Positions 1 to 11,500 of a DNA stretch of 62,000 nt are shown here, one piece after another. The stretch is from Symsagittifera roscoffensis. Taxonomy: Eukaryota; Xenacoelomorpha; Acoela; Convolutidae. The stretch is taken from the NCBI RefSeq assembly GCF_963678635.1, contig NC_087062.1:62717253-62779252 (forward strand). The letters are read 5' to 3'. Positions within the stretch are counted from its first letter, which is position 1. Each line of letters opens with the position of its first letter. A model generated the notes under the pieces. That model saw only the letters and a list, made by a program, of their open reading frames with translations. It was not told where the DNA came from and did no database searches. The translations under genes and the position numbers were made by a program.

Positions 1-40
1 ACACTATTATATTACAAATAACACTTTAGCTTCAAGGTAT

Positions 41-312
41 CATGGTTCTGTAGCGTAGAGGTAGGGAAGGAGGCTAGCAGCAAATTAAGAGGGTTCGAAC
101 CTGGGCAGGGTGAGATTGTTTAATGAACTTTTTGTATAGTAGTTAAAATGCGTCCCCATTATAAATTGAGGCATGTTAGTTGGTAAATTCCTTTTCAAAT
201 TGACTGGTACTGCTAATGCGTCATAATTGGCTTGCGTCACTTAGCAATTATGTAGACTCATAATTGGCGTGTGTCACTTAAGAAATTTTGTAGACTCAAA
301 GTTTTAATCATT
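41..312 (+). repeat. tRNA-derived SINE, 5' head with A and B boxes
   Basis: The head carries a pol III A-box-like stretch (TAGCGTAGAGG, 51-61) and an almost ideal B box (GGTTCGAACC, 92-101), spaced as in a tRNA. The flanks do not form an acceptor stem, so it is not a working tRNA gene. The body at about 165-312 recurs in inverse orientation at about 51372-51500, which shows it is a dispersed repeat. It lies in an AFG1L intron. The 3' boundary is approximate. Confidence 0.7.
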
Positions 313-470
313 CAGTTTTTTCCAGTCGCGTTGTTCATTCAAAATTCCGATTCTTCATTTTGGGTTGCTTAATACAAAATACCCAATTAATGTGTGAACC
401 TTGCTTTGAATTAATACTGTATCGTTGCTTTCGTAAGTTTTGTCATTTGAAATTGATTGTGCGATTACAG

Positions 471-2925
471 AGGCAAAGGGAAGGACACCGACCTTATACT
501 AGACAAGTACTTCAATTCTTTCGTGAATGCGCACATCAGAAAAGGTGCCAGTTTGTCTATCAGTTTCGATGATTATTATGACGAAGACGCCGAAGAGTCC
601 CCGGAGGCCTCTAGTCTAGCAGTGCCCTACACTCTGAGGATTCTGAAGCGGGAGGTGGTCTTTGAGAAAACGTTCGATGGAGTCCTAGACTGCACTTTCA
701 ATGACTTGTGCGCAAAGGTTAGTCAACTTCGAAGTGAAATCAATTGTGAGCATGTAGCCATTTGAAAAGTTATTTATTTGTATTCCAATAGTCATTACAA
801 AATTTTTTTTGAAATACTTAACTTGGCAAAATTGCAAAATGCAAAACTTGGTTTTATGCTTCCCAATTTATAACATGCAAAATTAGTGTGGATGCCTTCA
901 AGTTTATTACATTCCAAATTATTACATACAAATTGTGTATATTTGTAATTGTTGCCACTCTCGCTGAATCGCATTCGCGATTTAATAGCATACGTTGCTG
1001 CTTTAGTTGTGGCTAGTGTTAGTAAATTGTCAAGGGTTTTTACCGTTTTTTTAAATTTCCTGTTATAGCGCTGCTTTTTTGTCGTTTTCTGGCTAGTGTT
1101 TCTGTGCCAGCCTCGTTTCTGTGTCTCGTAAAAATAATTCAAGTGTTTTTTTTCTGTTTCCTTGGGTTCATTACACCTTTGGGAGCTGAAAGACACCCTT
1201 CTTAAACCAGAAACCGTCCTTAAACTTAGGATTAAACCTAGAATGTTTCTTAAATTTAACTTGTTTTTAAAGAATCGATAAACGTTGAACTCGCGTTATA
1301 TAGGTCGCGATGATTTTTTTGTTTTTTAAAGGAAAAGTCGTAAAATTCGTTCAGGCTCAAATTTACTTTTTCGCGGTTTGACTTATGATTTCCTTTTAAG
1401 TTGGTTCATTTCATTTTTTAAAGGAAAGCAAAGTCCACTTTCGAACAGCAAAAGTGTAAAGGTCGCGAAAAACGTGATCGACTGCTAATTTCGAAAGTGG
1501 AATTTAATTTTCAGATTTCCCAGCAGAATAGAAGAATGAAAAAATTACCTATTGATCCAGTTTTATCAAACTGGGCTAATTTTATCGAAAATGGGCCCCT
1601 CATAAGAATAAAATCATGTTCTAGAAATTCTAAGAGCTTTAAGGGCATCTTTTTTTCTTTGAAATTCGAAAGATGAGTTTAATTGCGTTCATCTGCTCTT
1701 TTTCAGCTGGCGATGTTTTATAAAAGGCAGGCAAATTGCAATTTCAATCAACAAAAGATTAAAAATTACGAAGAACGTGAATAAACTCAGTTTCAAAAAT
1801 TGAATTCAACTTTATGAGTTTCTAGCTGACAAAAATAAACATGTGTTCTAAATTTTTTAATCCATGTTTTTGGTTTCCTTGTTATATTACATTTTTTAAG
1901 CATCTGTATCATTTAGTATCATTTTTTCTCATAGCTTGCCATGCTGTTTGTGATGTATCGCAAGTGGTGCGAATCTCAGCTTCGCCTCTGTTTAAAAGGG
2001 TACATAATCTCTTCTTCTAGCTGCAGGTCAAAAAAAGAGTATTGATAGAAGCATCATCATCAAAGTTTAAAAGGATCTCAAAGCTTGCTTTGCGACTATG
2101 TGATTATTAATTGTTTTTTGTTCTCTGGTAACGACATTGAGTGATAAAACAATTAGATTTGATTTAGCCGCTGGGAGCTGCTGACTATCTGGCCCTGTGC
2201 AAACAGTTTCACACTGTAATTCTGAGAAACATCCCTTTGCTCACTGCATTCAAGAAGACCGAAGCCAGACGCTTCATTACACTCATAGATGCCTTCTACG
2301 ATACCAAGGTAATACTTCACGAACGATGTAGTGATATCAATTTATTAAAAGTAATGAGCCTAGTGAGTACTTTTTTTATAGGCGTTGGAGATTTTTTTCA
2401 TGAAAAATTCTTAAAATTTGTTCATTCCCGGTCAGTTCTGATTTTTTCTTGAAATTCAATTTTTTTTGTACAAGTTCAAAAATGGAGATTTCAAAGAAAT
2501 GGTTCCACTTCACAAATAGCTCCGTAATTTTATCTTTCTAAAATCAACTTTCAGTTTGTATAATTTCCTTTTTATTTTTTTAGCAAAAGTGTATTTTTGT
2601 TTATTGACTAGATAAGCGAACTTTTTTTGGAAAACAGCTATTTATATATTTATATACCTGCTTTCAGGTGCGACTTATTTCATCTGGCAGCGGGACAGTG
2701 GAAGAAATATTTGCCGGATGTATGTCATCAGATCAATCAGACCTGGACATGACAAGACTGGAGACTCTCGACTCCATACATACACAGCCTGGAGAGAAAA
2801 TAGAGAACACCAGTATATTCACAGGCGAAGACGAAAAGTTCGCCTCTCAGAGAACTCTCTCTAGACTTCTTCAAATGCAAACCGAAGAGTATTGGAACAC
2901 TTGTTCAGAACACAGAACAGTTTAA
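471..2925 (+). CDS. AFG1L: AFG1-like ATPase (AFG1L/LACE1), last three exons
   Basis: Exons 471-717, 2168-2308 and 2668-2925 join in phase to encode the C-terminal 215 or so residues. Acceptors follow ATTACAG, GATTTAG and TTTCAG; donors are GTTAGT and GTAATA. The first exon carries the family segment YTLRILKREVVFEKTF and DCTFNDLCAK. The second reads PLGAADYLALCKQF and then RRFITLIDAFYDTK. The third contains FTGEDEKFASQRTLSRLLQM and QTEEYW just before TAA. These match the C-terminal half of AFG1/LACE1, a mitochondrial AAA-type ATPase implicated in protein quality control. The Walker A/B part and the targeting peptide lie upstream of the window. Introns of 1450 and 359 bp separate the exons, and the upstream intron holds a SINE. 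No AATAAA is obvious close to the stop. Confidence 0.9.
718..2167 (+). other. AFG1L intron, repeat-bearing
   Basis: Intron between the first two visible AFG1L exons. It includes a copy of the hairpin-tail repeat (1954-1990, arms GCGAA..TTCGC) seen many times in the window. An open frame of 133 codons on the minus strand at 795-1196 has no family resemblance. I see nothing else here. Confidence 0.6.
1954..1990 (+). repeat. Hairpin-tail repeat (GCGAAGCT..AGCTTCGC family)
   Basis: A unit of about 37 bp: TGTATCGCAAGTGGTGCGAA followed by a stem closing in TTCGC and then CTCTG. Related units lie at about 24132-24168, 24552-24590, 37621-37660, 37993-38032, 38664-38698, 51312-51345, 55409-55447, 57219-57242 and 61728-61760, in both orientations. 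At 55.4 kb it is the 3' end of a SINE-like element with a tRNA-like head, so it is probably a SINE tail. Confidence 0.6.
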
Positions 2926-3233
2926 TGCTTTTTAATTATTAGAGCACTCTTAAATTGAAGCTAAGTCTATCTTCTAATACTGCAGACTAACATTTTAATG
3001 GATAATTTATGATTTCGAAAAACGTTTTCTGTGCTACTTGTCAGGCATTGAGGTCGTTCGGTTTATCGATCACTCACGTAGTGGGAAAGAAATATTGAAT
3101 TTTTCTCAAATAGTCACTTAAAAATTTTGTTTTGAATTATAATGATCATTCCAACTGTTTTATTCGTTGGCGTGACCATTGGCTTGAAATGTATGACAAT
3201 TTATCTCATGTGGAAAAGGTTTCAATAGCTTAT
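2926..3233. other. Intergenic spacer after AFG1L
   Basis: Probable 3' UTR and spacer. I see no coding signal. Confidence 0.4.
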
Positions 3234-3763
3234 TGTTCCGACTTTCGATACGAAAGTGACGGAATATTTGTGCTCGGGGTGGGTTTTTTTTTCTTCAGAC
3301 AAATTTCGACTTTTTAACTAGCCATTTTTAACGGAATTTTTTTTTATCATTCAAAAGATATTGTTGTCCTGAACTTAATTTTGAAAGTATATTTCACCTG
3401 TGATCATTTTTCGTAAAGTTATGGGGGTTTAAAGATTGCCATTTTGGCTAAATTGGGACAATTAACGCGCGATATATTTCGCGCTATTAACGCGTAAGCG
3501 GAGATTTAATCAGTTTTGAAATTGTTCCAAATTGGTTGAAAGAAGCTTATTTGCCCTAATTGTTTTGTTACAATGAGCGAAATCTATTCTTTCAAACTTA
3601 ATATGGCGTGTGGGGGGATGATTTCATAAAAAAATTTCAAATTTTAGAAAAAAAAAATTTTCATTTTTTTTCTTATATTTAATTTTTTTATGTTACTACT
3701 GCTCGATAAACCTGAAAAGGCAGTCAGAACATTCAGGGCTTTGCCCTGATACGAGCAGTCTTG
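3234..3763 (+). mobile_element. Helentron-like non-autonomous element (HINE), copy 1
   Basis: About 530 bp. It starts with TGTTCCGACTTTCG, which folds on itself (ACTTTCG-ATA-CGAAAGT). Near the 3' end it has the inverted copy AGTCNGAACA, then a stem-loop of the form TCAGGGC-TTY-GCCCTGA, then GATACGAGCAGTCTTG. Subterminal inverted repeats with a single 3' hairpin, insertion beside T residues and no target duplication are the structural hallmarks of Helentron-associated elements such as DINE-1. There is no coding capacity. Internal landmarks are a TTAACGCGCGATATATTTCG segment and a TGTGGGGGGATG box. Confidence 0.7.
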
Positions 3764-3880
3764 TTCTATTTAGAAGCTACTTAAGATGATTACAATAAGT
3801 TCATTGAGTGTTTTTCCCGCAAATTAAATGAAGTACAGCTAGCCTTTCTTTATTGTCTAATGTGATAGAGCAAAGTATAA

Positions 3881-4407
3881 CAAGACTGCTCGTATCAGGG
3901 CGAAGCCTTGAATGTTCCGACTGCCTTTTAAGGTTTATGGAGCAGTAAAAACATTTAAAAATTCAATGAAATAAAACAAAATCAAAAAAAAATTTCTAAA
4001 ATTTGAAATTTTTTATGAAAATCATCCCCCCACACGCCATACAAAGTACAAAAGGATAGATTTCGCTCCTTGCAACAAACCAATTATGGCACATAAGCTT
4101 CTTTTAAACAATTTGGAACGAATTCTTTGACGGATTAACTCTCCGCTTACGCGTTAATAGCGCGAAATATATCGCGCGTTAACTATCCCAAATTGGCCAA
4201 AATGGCAATCTTTAAACCCCCGTAACTTTACGAAAAATGATCACATGTGAAATATCTTTTCAAATTTGAGCTCCGGACAACAATACCTTTCGAATGATGT
4301 AAAAATTCCGTCAAAAATGGCTAGTTAAAAAATTGAAATTTGTCTGAAGAAAAAAAACCCACACCGAGCACAAATATTCCGTTACTTTCGTATCGAAAGT
4401 CGGAACA
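3881..4407 (-). mobile_element. Helentron-like element, copy 2 (inverted relative to copy 1)
   Basis: Full-length copy on the minus strand. Its 3' end (CAAGACTGCTCGTATCAGGG on the plus strand) lies at 3881 and its 5' end at 4407. It is separated from copy 1 by 117 bp, tail to tail, so the two could form a hairpin with arms of about 530 bp. Confidence 0.7.
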
Positions 4408-7024
4408 ATAATGATGCGTATAGTTTGTGACCTTTGCTCCTTCTTGCAAAATAAATTTGAAAGGAAATTCTTAAGGTATTGAGTGTATAATCGAAGCGCT
4501 TAAGGAGTGTTTTTTTACGTCCCAAGTCGAATCAACAAAGAAGATCTTTCATTGTTCTTTTCGTTTTTTTTTTCAACCTACTGGCGATCATAATTGAAGG
4601 CTACATTGTGTGCTACTTGCGCTGCAATTGTCTATTTTTAACGGAGTATCTTGAGTTTACTCGTTTTTCAGCGATCCAGTTATGAAGTGAAACAAGGATA
4701 GCCGGTTGCTGTGCAAGTAGCACCGAATTTTCTAACCCTAATCATCAAAAACTTGGCAAAAGTTTTTTGATTTTATACATATTCAATGACCATAGTAAAT
4801 TGGTTTATTGCGATATATTTTATATTGTCAGCAGAAATTTTGTACGGCGTTTTAAAAAAATTATTTTCCTAGAAGCCGCTAGATAAAATAAAAACCAATT
4901 TATGGGAGTAAAACTAAGTTTTCGCGGACTGAAAAACAACTTAAACACCAGAAATAATTAATTCGTTGGTAGCAAAATTGATCGAATAAATAACAAATTA
5001 ACTCATTCATACACTTTTTTCTAAGTAGTCTTCTGTTATTCTAATGGTAAATTAGCCTGGAAAGCAAATGCTTTTTGACAAAAATATAAGTTGTTTGAAT
5101 TAATATTTCGCGACCTTTGAAAAACAAAAAGGCTTAGTGATATTTTACTCTACCTCCTCAAATAACCATTTAAAAGTTCTATTTGCGTCTGCAGCTAAAA
5201 CACTCTGTTTGCAGCTAAAAATCAAAACAGAATCGGAAAAAAAAGAAAATTTTGAAGAAATTTTTCCTCGGGACGCAGGTATTTGTTTTAAAGTACATAA
5301 TCTAAAAGTTATGCCAGTGTCCATGGCGAGCATCCGTTTGAACATAAAGGGTTCCCGAGTAATACTTTTGAACGAATGCCATTTTCGTCAAATTCATTCG
5401 ACTTATATTCGGTGTGTGTTCGTTCGTGATGCAGGGCAATCCTTTCGTTTTTTTTTCTTCAAACAAATGCTTTTAAATAGTGATTGAGAGTTGTGTTCTG
5501 CAGATAAAAGGAAATGCTTGGAAAAGCTCGAAACAGTATATATGGGGTGCAATTCAATATAAGTATGACCGTTCGTTCATATTTTCAAATACGGCCCTCT
5601 TTGTTTTTCAATTAGTGAACATAAATTCCTGACTTAGCGCTTTTTTCTGAATAAACAGATAATTTCATGTATTGTAGATCTTTCGACAACGGTGAATGTT
5701 GGTAGAGTGATTAGAAATGGAAAACAGAAGAACAGCCGGCTTGATTAGGGGATTCAATCAGTCTATAAAATTGAAAAGGGACAAGATTTAAGAATTTAGC
5801 CACGCGCTGTGTGGATTCACTTTGCCTCAGTTGGATGTATTTTTCTTGCAAACCTTTGAGCAGATTGTTGTGCATCCACGTTATATATTGAAATTTTGAT
5901 TTGAGGTTGCCCTGTCTTTCTAACTTTGCTTAAGTGAAGCCCAGTTAAGTTTATTTTTAGATTTTTTTCAGATTTAGTTTCAAAAAGACAAAATTGCTCT
6001 CAGAACTTGCTATAAGACAAGCAGATTATCAATTTTTCCGTCTCGTTAAAAAAAGTTAAACAGTATTAAGCTAAATTATTGAAAACTTTCAGTTTATAAC
6101 TGCTTCAAAATACTTTTGTTACATAATTTTAGAGGTAGACATATAATGGAACTCAAGCCAGACCAGTTTTTTTGAGGGTGATAGTCGGATTGTGTCAACT
6201 TTTGATTGACATGCTTGAATCTATTTCTTTGAAATATCAAATTAAAAACATAGAACTTTTTTTCTACTCACGCACAATGCCTAGTTTGCACGTACCACCT
6301 GTGATGAAAGTATCTCGATGGAGTTAGTTTTCAATCGCATATCATCGCCTGCATAAAACTCCACAATTTAACCAAAATTTATCACAGATGAATTGACTTT
6401 ATTCCGATGCTTGCAGAGTGCTGGAATATTTGTGCTCGGGTGATTTTTTCTCCAGACAAAATATGACTTGGATCAATTGAGCTCAATAGGTACTTGAGAC
6501 ATGTTTATAACCACTTGAAAATAGTTTGAATGACATGAAATCATAACCATATTCTCCAACGACTATGGAAAGCCAAAATTTACAATGTCAAAGCTCAAAA
6601 GTTTCATTCAAATAGAAAAAAGAATCAATAAATCAGGCATAAAAAGCGACTTTTTTCTTTCTTAAAATGACAAAAAGCTTTTGCGTACAATATTAAGATG
6701 CTGCGGAGAACCGTTTTTGCTATTCAGATACAAGGCTAGAGCACCAACCCTGGTAAATCGCTTTCCTCGATGAGGTTATGGTCGCCTATACAGAAATTTG
6801 CAAAAAAAATCGTAAATTTCGAGTTTTTTTTCAAAATTTTTCACGATACTCATATAAAAAAAACTTCAGTCGGTCAAATGATTGCGTGCTATAAACAGAA
6901 CAGCCATCTACTTTCGTTTGCTGACGTCTTTTTGAAGAGTTTATTCGTTTTTGCTGGGGGAGATAGCTCAATTGGTCATTACGGGGGGGGGGGGAGATTG
7001 CTCAATTGATCCTATGACTTTTAT
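4408..7024. other. Intergenic, no gene seen
   Basis: AT-rich spacer. At about 6400-6470 there is a short degraded piece of the Helentron-like 5' region (GGAATATTTGTGCTCGGGTG). Open frames here (for example 5137-5487) lack family motifs and overlap on both strands. A G-run occurs at 6984-6996. Confidence 0.5.
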
Positions 7025-7555
7025 TGTTCCGACTTTCGATACGAAAGTAACGGAATATTTGTGCTCGGGGTGGGTTTTTTTTTCTTCTGACAAATTTCGA
7101 CTTTTTAACTAGCGGTTTTTGACGCAATTTTTTTTATATTATTCGAAAGCTATTGTTGTCCTGAGCTGGAATTTGAAAAGATATTTCACCTGTGATCATT
7201 TTTGGTAAAGTTGTGGGGGTTTAAAGATTGCCATTTTGGCCAATTTGGGACAATTAACGCGCGATATATTTCGCGCTATTAACGCGTAAGCGGAGCTTTA
7301 ATCCGTCTTGGAAATCGTTCCAAATTGGTCAAGGAAGCTTATATGCCATAATTGATTTGTTAATAGGCGCAAAATCTATCACTTTGTATTTATTATGACG
7401 TGTGGGGGGATGTTTTTACATAAAATCTCAAATTTTTTCAAAAAAAATTATTTTTATTTTTTTATTACTTTGAAATTTTTCATCTTATTAATGCTCCATA
7501 GACCTTAAAAGGCAGTCGGAACTTTCAGGGCTTCGCCCTGATACGAGCAGTCTTG
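7025..7555 (+). mobile_element. Helentron-like element, copy 3
   Basis: Full-length plus-strand copy with the same ends as copy 1. The 5' TGTTCCGAC folds with CGAAAGT, and the 3' end has AGTCGGAAC, the perfect stem TCAGGGCTTCGCCCTGA and a terminal CTTG followed by TT. Confidence 0.7.
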
Positions 7556-7940
7556 TTAGCCATCTTTGGACAATTTTTTCCATACTATGTGAAATCAACT
7601 GATGCCCAAAGCTCAAAAAAAATCCCCTGCGATCTTTATTCTGAAGTCATGGGGGACTGAGTTTGCGTTTACTCTGATCACTTTTACTTTTTCGAAAATT
7701 TCGTGCCTTTTTGTTTTACGGGACAATTGCTTGAGAGTTCCGTGCGTTTATTGCGTAATTTTAACTACTTTTTGTTGCCAAACGCAGTTACGTAACGCTT
7801 GAAGGTATTCTTGAGTCAAAAGGCACCAATTTTATGTGGTATACTCTAATTTGTTTAATCAAAAGTCAAACTCAACCATGGAAAGTCAACTTTCCGATCC
7901 TAACGCAAAACGAATCCAAAGTCAAACCGATCATAATATA
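7556..7940. other. Intergenic spacer
   Basis: Between a Helentron-like copy and a foldback element. I see no feature. Confidence 0.4.
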
Positions 7941-8531
7941 CTCTAGTAGACAAAATTAAGCGCAAGTTAAAGATTTTACTCTGTAAAATGTCTATTTTAA
8001 ATGCACATTTTGGACAATATTTCCTTCGAAATCCAGTAAAACTTTTACTTTGATCGAGAGCAAATGATCAGAGTTACCATCTGTGAAAGTATCAATATTT
8101 GGTTTTAATGACTTATCAATGTAATCCGGGTCTGAAAATGCCAACTTTCCTCATCAATACTAAGTTTTGCATTGTAGTGAAATCTTATTTGAATAAGCGG
8201 AGTACAAAATTTGTTCATGGAACGTGAAACATTCTCAGCGAGAAAATGGAAACAATTTTTTTAACTAAACTCAGACGTTTGTAACTTATTCACGCGAAGT
8301 AAAAAATTAAGCGCAGATGAGGAAAACTGACCTTTTCAGACCCGGATTATTTTGGTAAGTCATTAAAACCAAATACTGATACTTTCACAGATGGTAACTT
8401 TGATCATTTGCTCTCGATCAATGTAAAAGTTTTACTGTTTTTCGAAGGAAGTGGTTGTCAAAAATGTACACTGAAAACAGGCGTTTTACAAAGTAAAATA
8501 CTGAATTTGCGCTTAATTTTTTCCACTAGTG
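7941..8531. mobile_element. Mariner/Tc1-type foldback MITE with about 230-bp arms
   Basis: The ends are inverted copies (left CTCTAGTAGACAAAATTAAG, right arm reversed CACTAGTGGAAAAAATTAAG) flanked by TA (7939-7940 and 8532-8533). The arms remain similar inward for roughly 230 bp, including shared blocks such as GATCGAGAGCAAATGATCA and ACCATCTGTGAAAGTATCA. A TA target and CACTAGTG-type ends fit the Tc1/mariner superfamily. It has no transposase. It ends 35 bp before the start codon of the GCNT-like gene. Confidence 0.75.
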
Positions 8532-8566
8532 TATGTGGAAATTCTCACCTTCCGTTAAATTTTGCG

Positions 8567-11500
8567 ATGCGGAAGTTATTGAGAAAACGTTGTCTCTTTT
8601 TAATCCTTGGAACAGTGATCTTCTTTTACTGTAACCTTTTATTCACTACACAGCCCTCTATCAGCAAGGTCAAAGACTCGTTCCAACCTTCCACCATAGA
8701 AATACAAAACTTAGTATGGAAAAAAGGAAACGCTTTTTAAATTAATCTTTGTATAATCAAACTTTCAAACAAAATCTGAAATTTGTTTTAAAAAACATTG
8801 ATTTTATGTATATTACAACATTGCCTAACTTTTAATGATTTCAATGGGCTTTGTATATCGTGTAAATCATGGCTGATTTTTTTTTTAAACAAGGTTTTTT
8901 TTTGCTTTTTTCTTACAATTAAATTCAAATTAAGTCACTAAAAGCTGAGTACTGTAAAACCAATGGTGGTAGGAAAAAAAATTCAGATCGCTACATTTGA
9001 ATTCGAAACGATCCATTTCAATTTAAGCAGGATCAAAAACTCAGCCCAAAATCCCATGATAGCTCTGCAACCTATTTGCGACAAACTTTTGAGTGCGAGC
9101 CATAGTCTGTTGGACATCTCCCTCACGGCCAGGATGACAGCTCACACATTTGACCTGAAGCGACAATTCAAAGACACATTTCCCAGCTGCATGTCATTTT
9201 GGACACAAAGGGCATCTTTCTATCAAATAGATCCAATAACAGGGTTGTGAAGTTAAGATCACATAATTCAGGGCAAACAGGGTGGATCTGCTCGCTTTAT
9301 GGTCGGATTTTTGCAATGGAAGTCCCCTATATTTTTCAATCTTAACAATGATTTCGGGTATGTTTCAATACTTGGTGTTGGACCTTATCCTCTCTCTCTC
9401 TCTACTATGGATTTTGGGTTGAGCACTGACTTTGTACTCGAAACCTATGGCATAAACAAAAAACCCATGAGTTCAATAATTTCATGAAAAACGCATATGA
9501 GTATAAAACTTTGATTGTTTTTGAGTAAAAAAATTTTACTATCATTGATTGAACATGAAGGTTTAGGTTTGTTTCTGAATTTTGCTCAAAATTAATTTCG
9601 AAGATGCTTATTTTCTGGCATGAAACAGAAATGACCATGAACCATTTTTTGATTTTAAATTATTAAAACTGCAAAAAAATTGGTAATATAGGCTTTATAA
9701 ATGATCATATTTAATTTTGAGATAGGGACCAGTTTGAGTTTATGTAAGTTATATGAGTTTGTTTCTTTCTGTCACGAGACCTGCTGTCGTGACCTTGCGA
9801 TCTCTATCGTCCGGTACGAGCTGAAACAGAAAGCTGCAGTAAGATTTAGATTTGATGCCTTACAGTTGCTTTGCAATTTAAGTTGAACAACTATTCTTTC
9901 TATACTATACAATACACTACCTCAACATGGCGCAGCCAGCGGAAGGAAAAGGAGAGGGAAAAGCCGCTTAATATACTATCTTTCTGGGACGCACGGACGA
10001 CGGAACCCCCAATCTGCTGGGAGGAGTGGATCATAAAACTCCACTGGAGCATGATAGCAAAATATGACATTGACCCTGATGATTTTTATTTTGCTCGTAC
10101 GTTAAATGCAGCGGCCATTGCAGCGTTAGCAGAGGATTTAATTGGGAAAAATCGTATCGAGGCGGAGAAGAAGTTGAAGTCTAGCCTATATCTCTGTATT
10201 GGAGACGAAGCGCAAGGGATAACTAAAGCCCGAAAACCGGCCGTAAATGTTAAAACGGAAACCCAGTTCGCCCACGGGTATTGGACGAAATGCAAAATGT
10301 CTTCAAAGGCGAGCGAAATGTGACACATGAGAGGGGTCTCTTTTATGGAAAAAAGCAGAGGGAGAATGAAACGTTTGGGAAATTCCACGCGCAATCAAGC
10401 GCTTTTGTGGGCAGGTGTGATTTTGCTAATGCGGCCGGAAATGTTAGTGATTTTTTTATTATGAACATGCGGGAATCTGATTGCCAAAGAGAACTATCAC
10501 GGTCAACAAAGTTACCAGAGGAGGTTAATAGGATAGCACTGTCGTATGAGAGAGGTGAACGTGCATATAAATCCTACACCGGAAAACCGGCCTCGTCCGC
10601 GCCGCCGATAACCATAAAACAGGAGCCAGTTAAAAGTATCAGAAGGGGACAGGGGTATTTCAGAGGTCGAGCACGCGGGGGACGCGGAGGATATACCCAA
10701 AGATCAAGCAGTGGGGGTGGCGGAAATAACCGTAGGTGTTATAATTGTGACGCGCCGAATTTTACTCTCGATCATATTGCGAGTTGTCCTATGGCGGGGA
10801 GAATGAATCCACGACGTCAGGATCCAATGACTACATGGTGATGTCGATCAAGAAAAAGGACGTGATGGAACTGAAGATCCCAGGAGCCAGAGTCCAGGTT
10901 TAGGTGTCGGTAAAGAAGATGTGGCTGTGGGTGGATAGCGGATCTCCAGTGACGATTTTTAGCATGACGGAGCTGAAAGCAACATTAGGTAAAACTAATA
11001 TTCAGTTACAACTATCTCAAGATGAGTTTCTGGACTACAATAACAACCGAATACACATACTTGGGAAAATAGCTGTGACGATGGTGTTGAACGGCTGAAC
11101 AGCTCCAGCGCAAGTGTCAGTAATATCAGGAAATCATCAGTGAATACTTGGGCGCGATCTGATGGGAACCCTAGGCCTGGAGTTAGTGCAAAGAAAGAAA
11201 GTGATGGGAATCACGATGAAGGGAGCAGTCAGGAAGAGGAGGAATATGATGAATTACAAACATATTTCTGTAAATTGTACCCAAATTTATTTACCAGAAA
11301 AGGGAAAATCCGAAACGCTAAAGTAAGAGCCGATTTCTTTGAAAATCTAAAGCCGATACAACAAAAAGGGCTTCGGGTGCCTATCAGTCTACAGGATAAA
11401 GTAGACAAGGAAATTGATCGGTTGATCAAAGAAGGTCATACCATTAAATTACAAGAATGTTCGGATAAGTACTTTGTCTCTCCTATAGTAATCACAGTTA

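Noticed and set aside
41-115. Functional tRNA gene
   Set aside because: A and B boxes are present but no 7-bp acceptor stem closes, and the 3' body is a dispersed repeat.
795-1196. 133-codon open frame on the minus strand
   Set aside because: Lies wholly within an AFG1L intron, has low-complexity Lys/Asn/Thr composition and no family motif; probably chance.
3730-3763. Hammerhead-type ribozyme at the Helentron-like 3' end (CTGATACGAG)
   Set aside because: The CUGANGA and GAAA core elements are not satisfied; the segment is explained by a simple stem-loop plus terminus.
5137-5487. 116-codon plus-strand frame overlapping a 66-codon minus-strand frame
   Set aside because: No recognisable motif, no splice context linking it to neighbours, and intergenic repeat-like surroundings.
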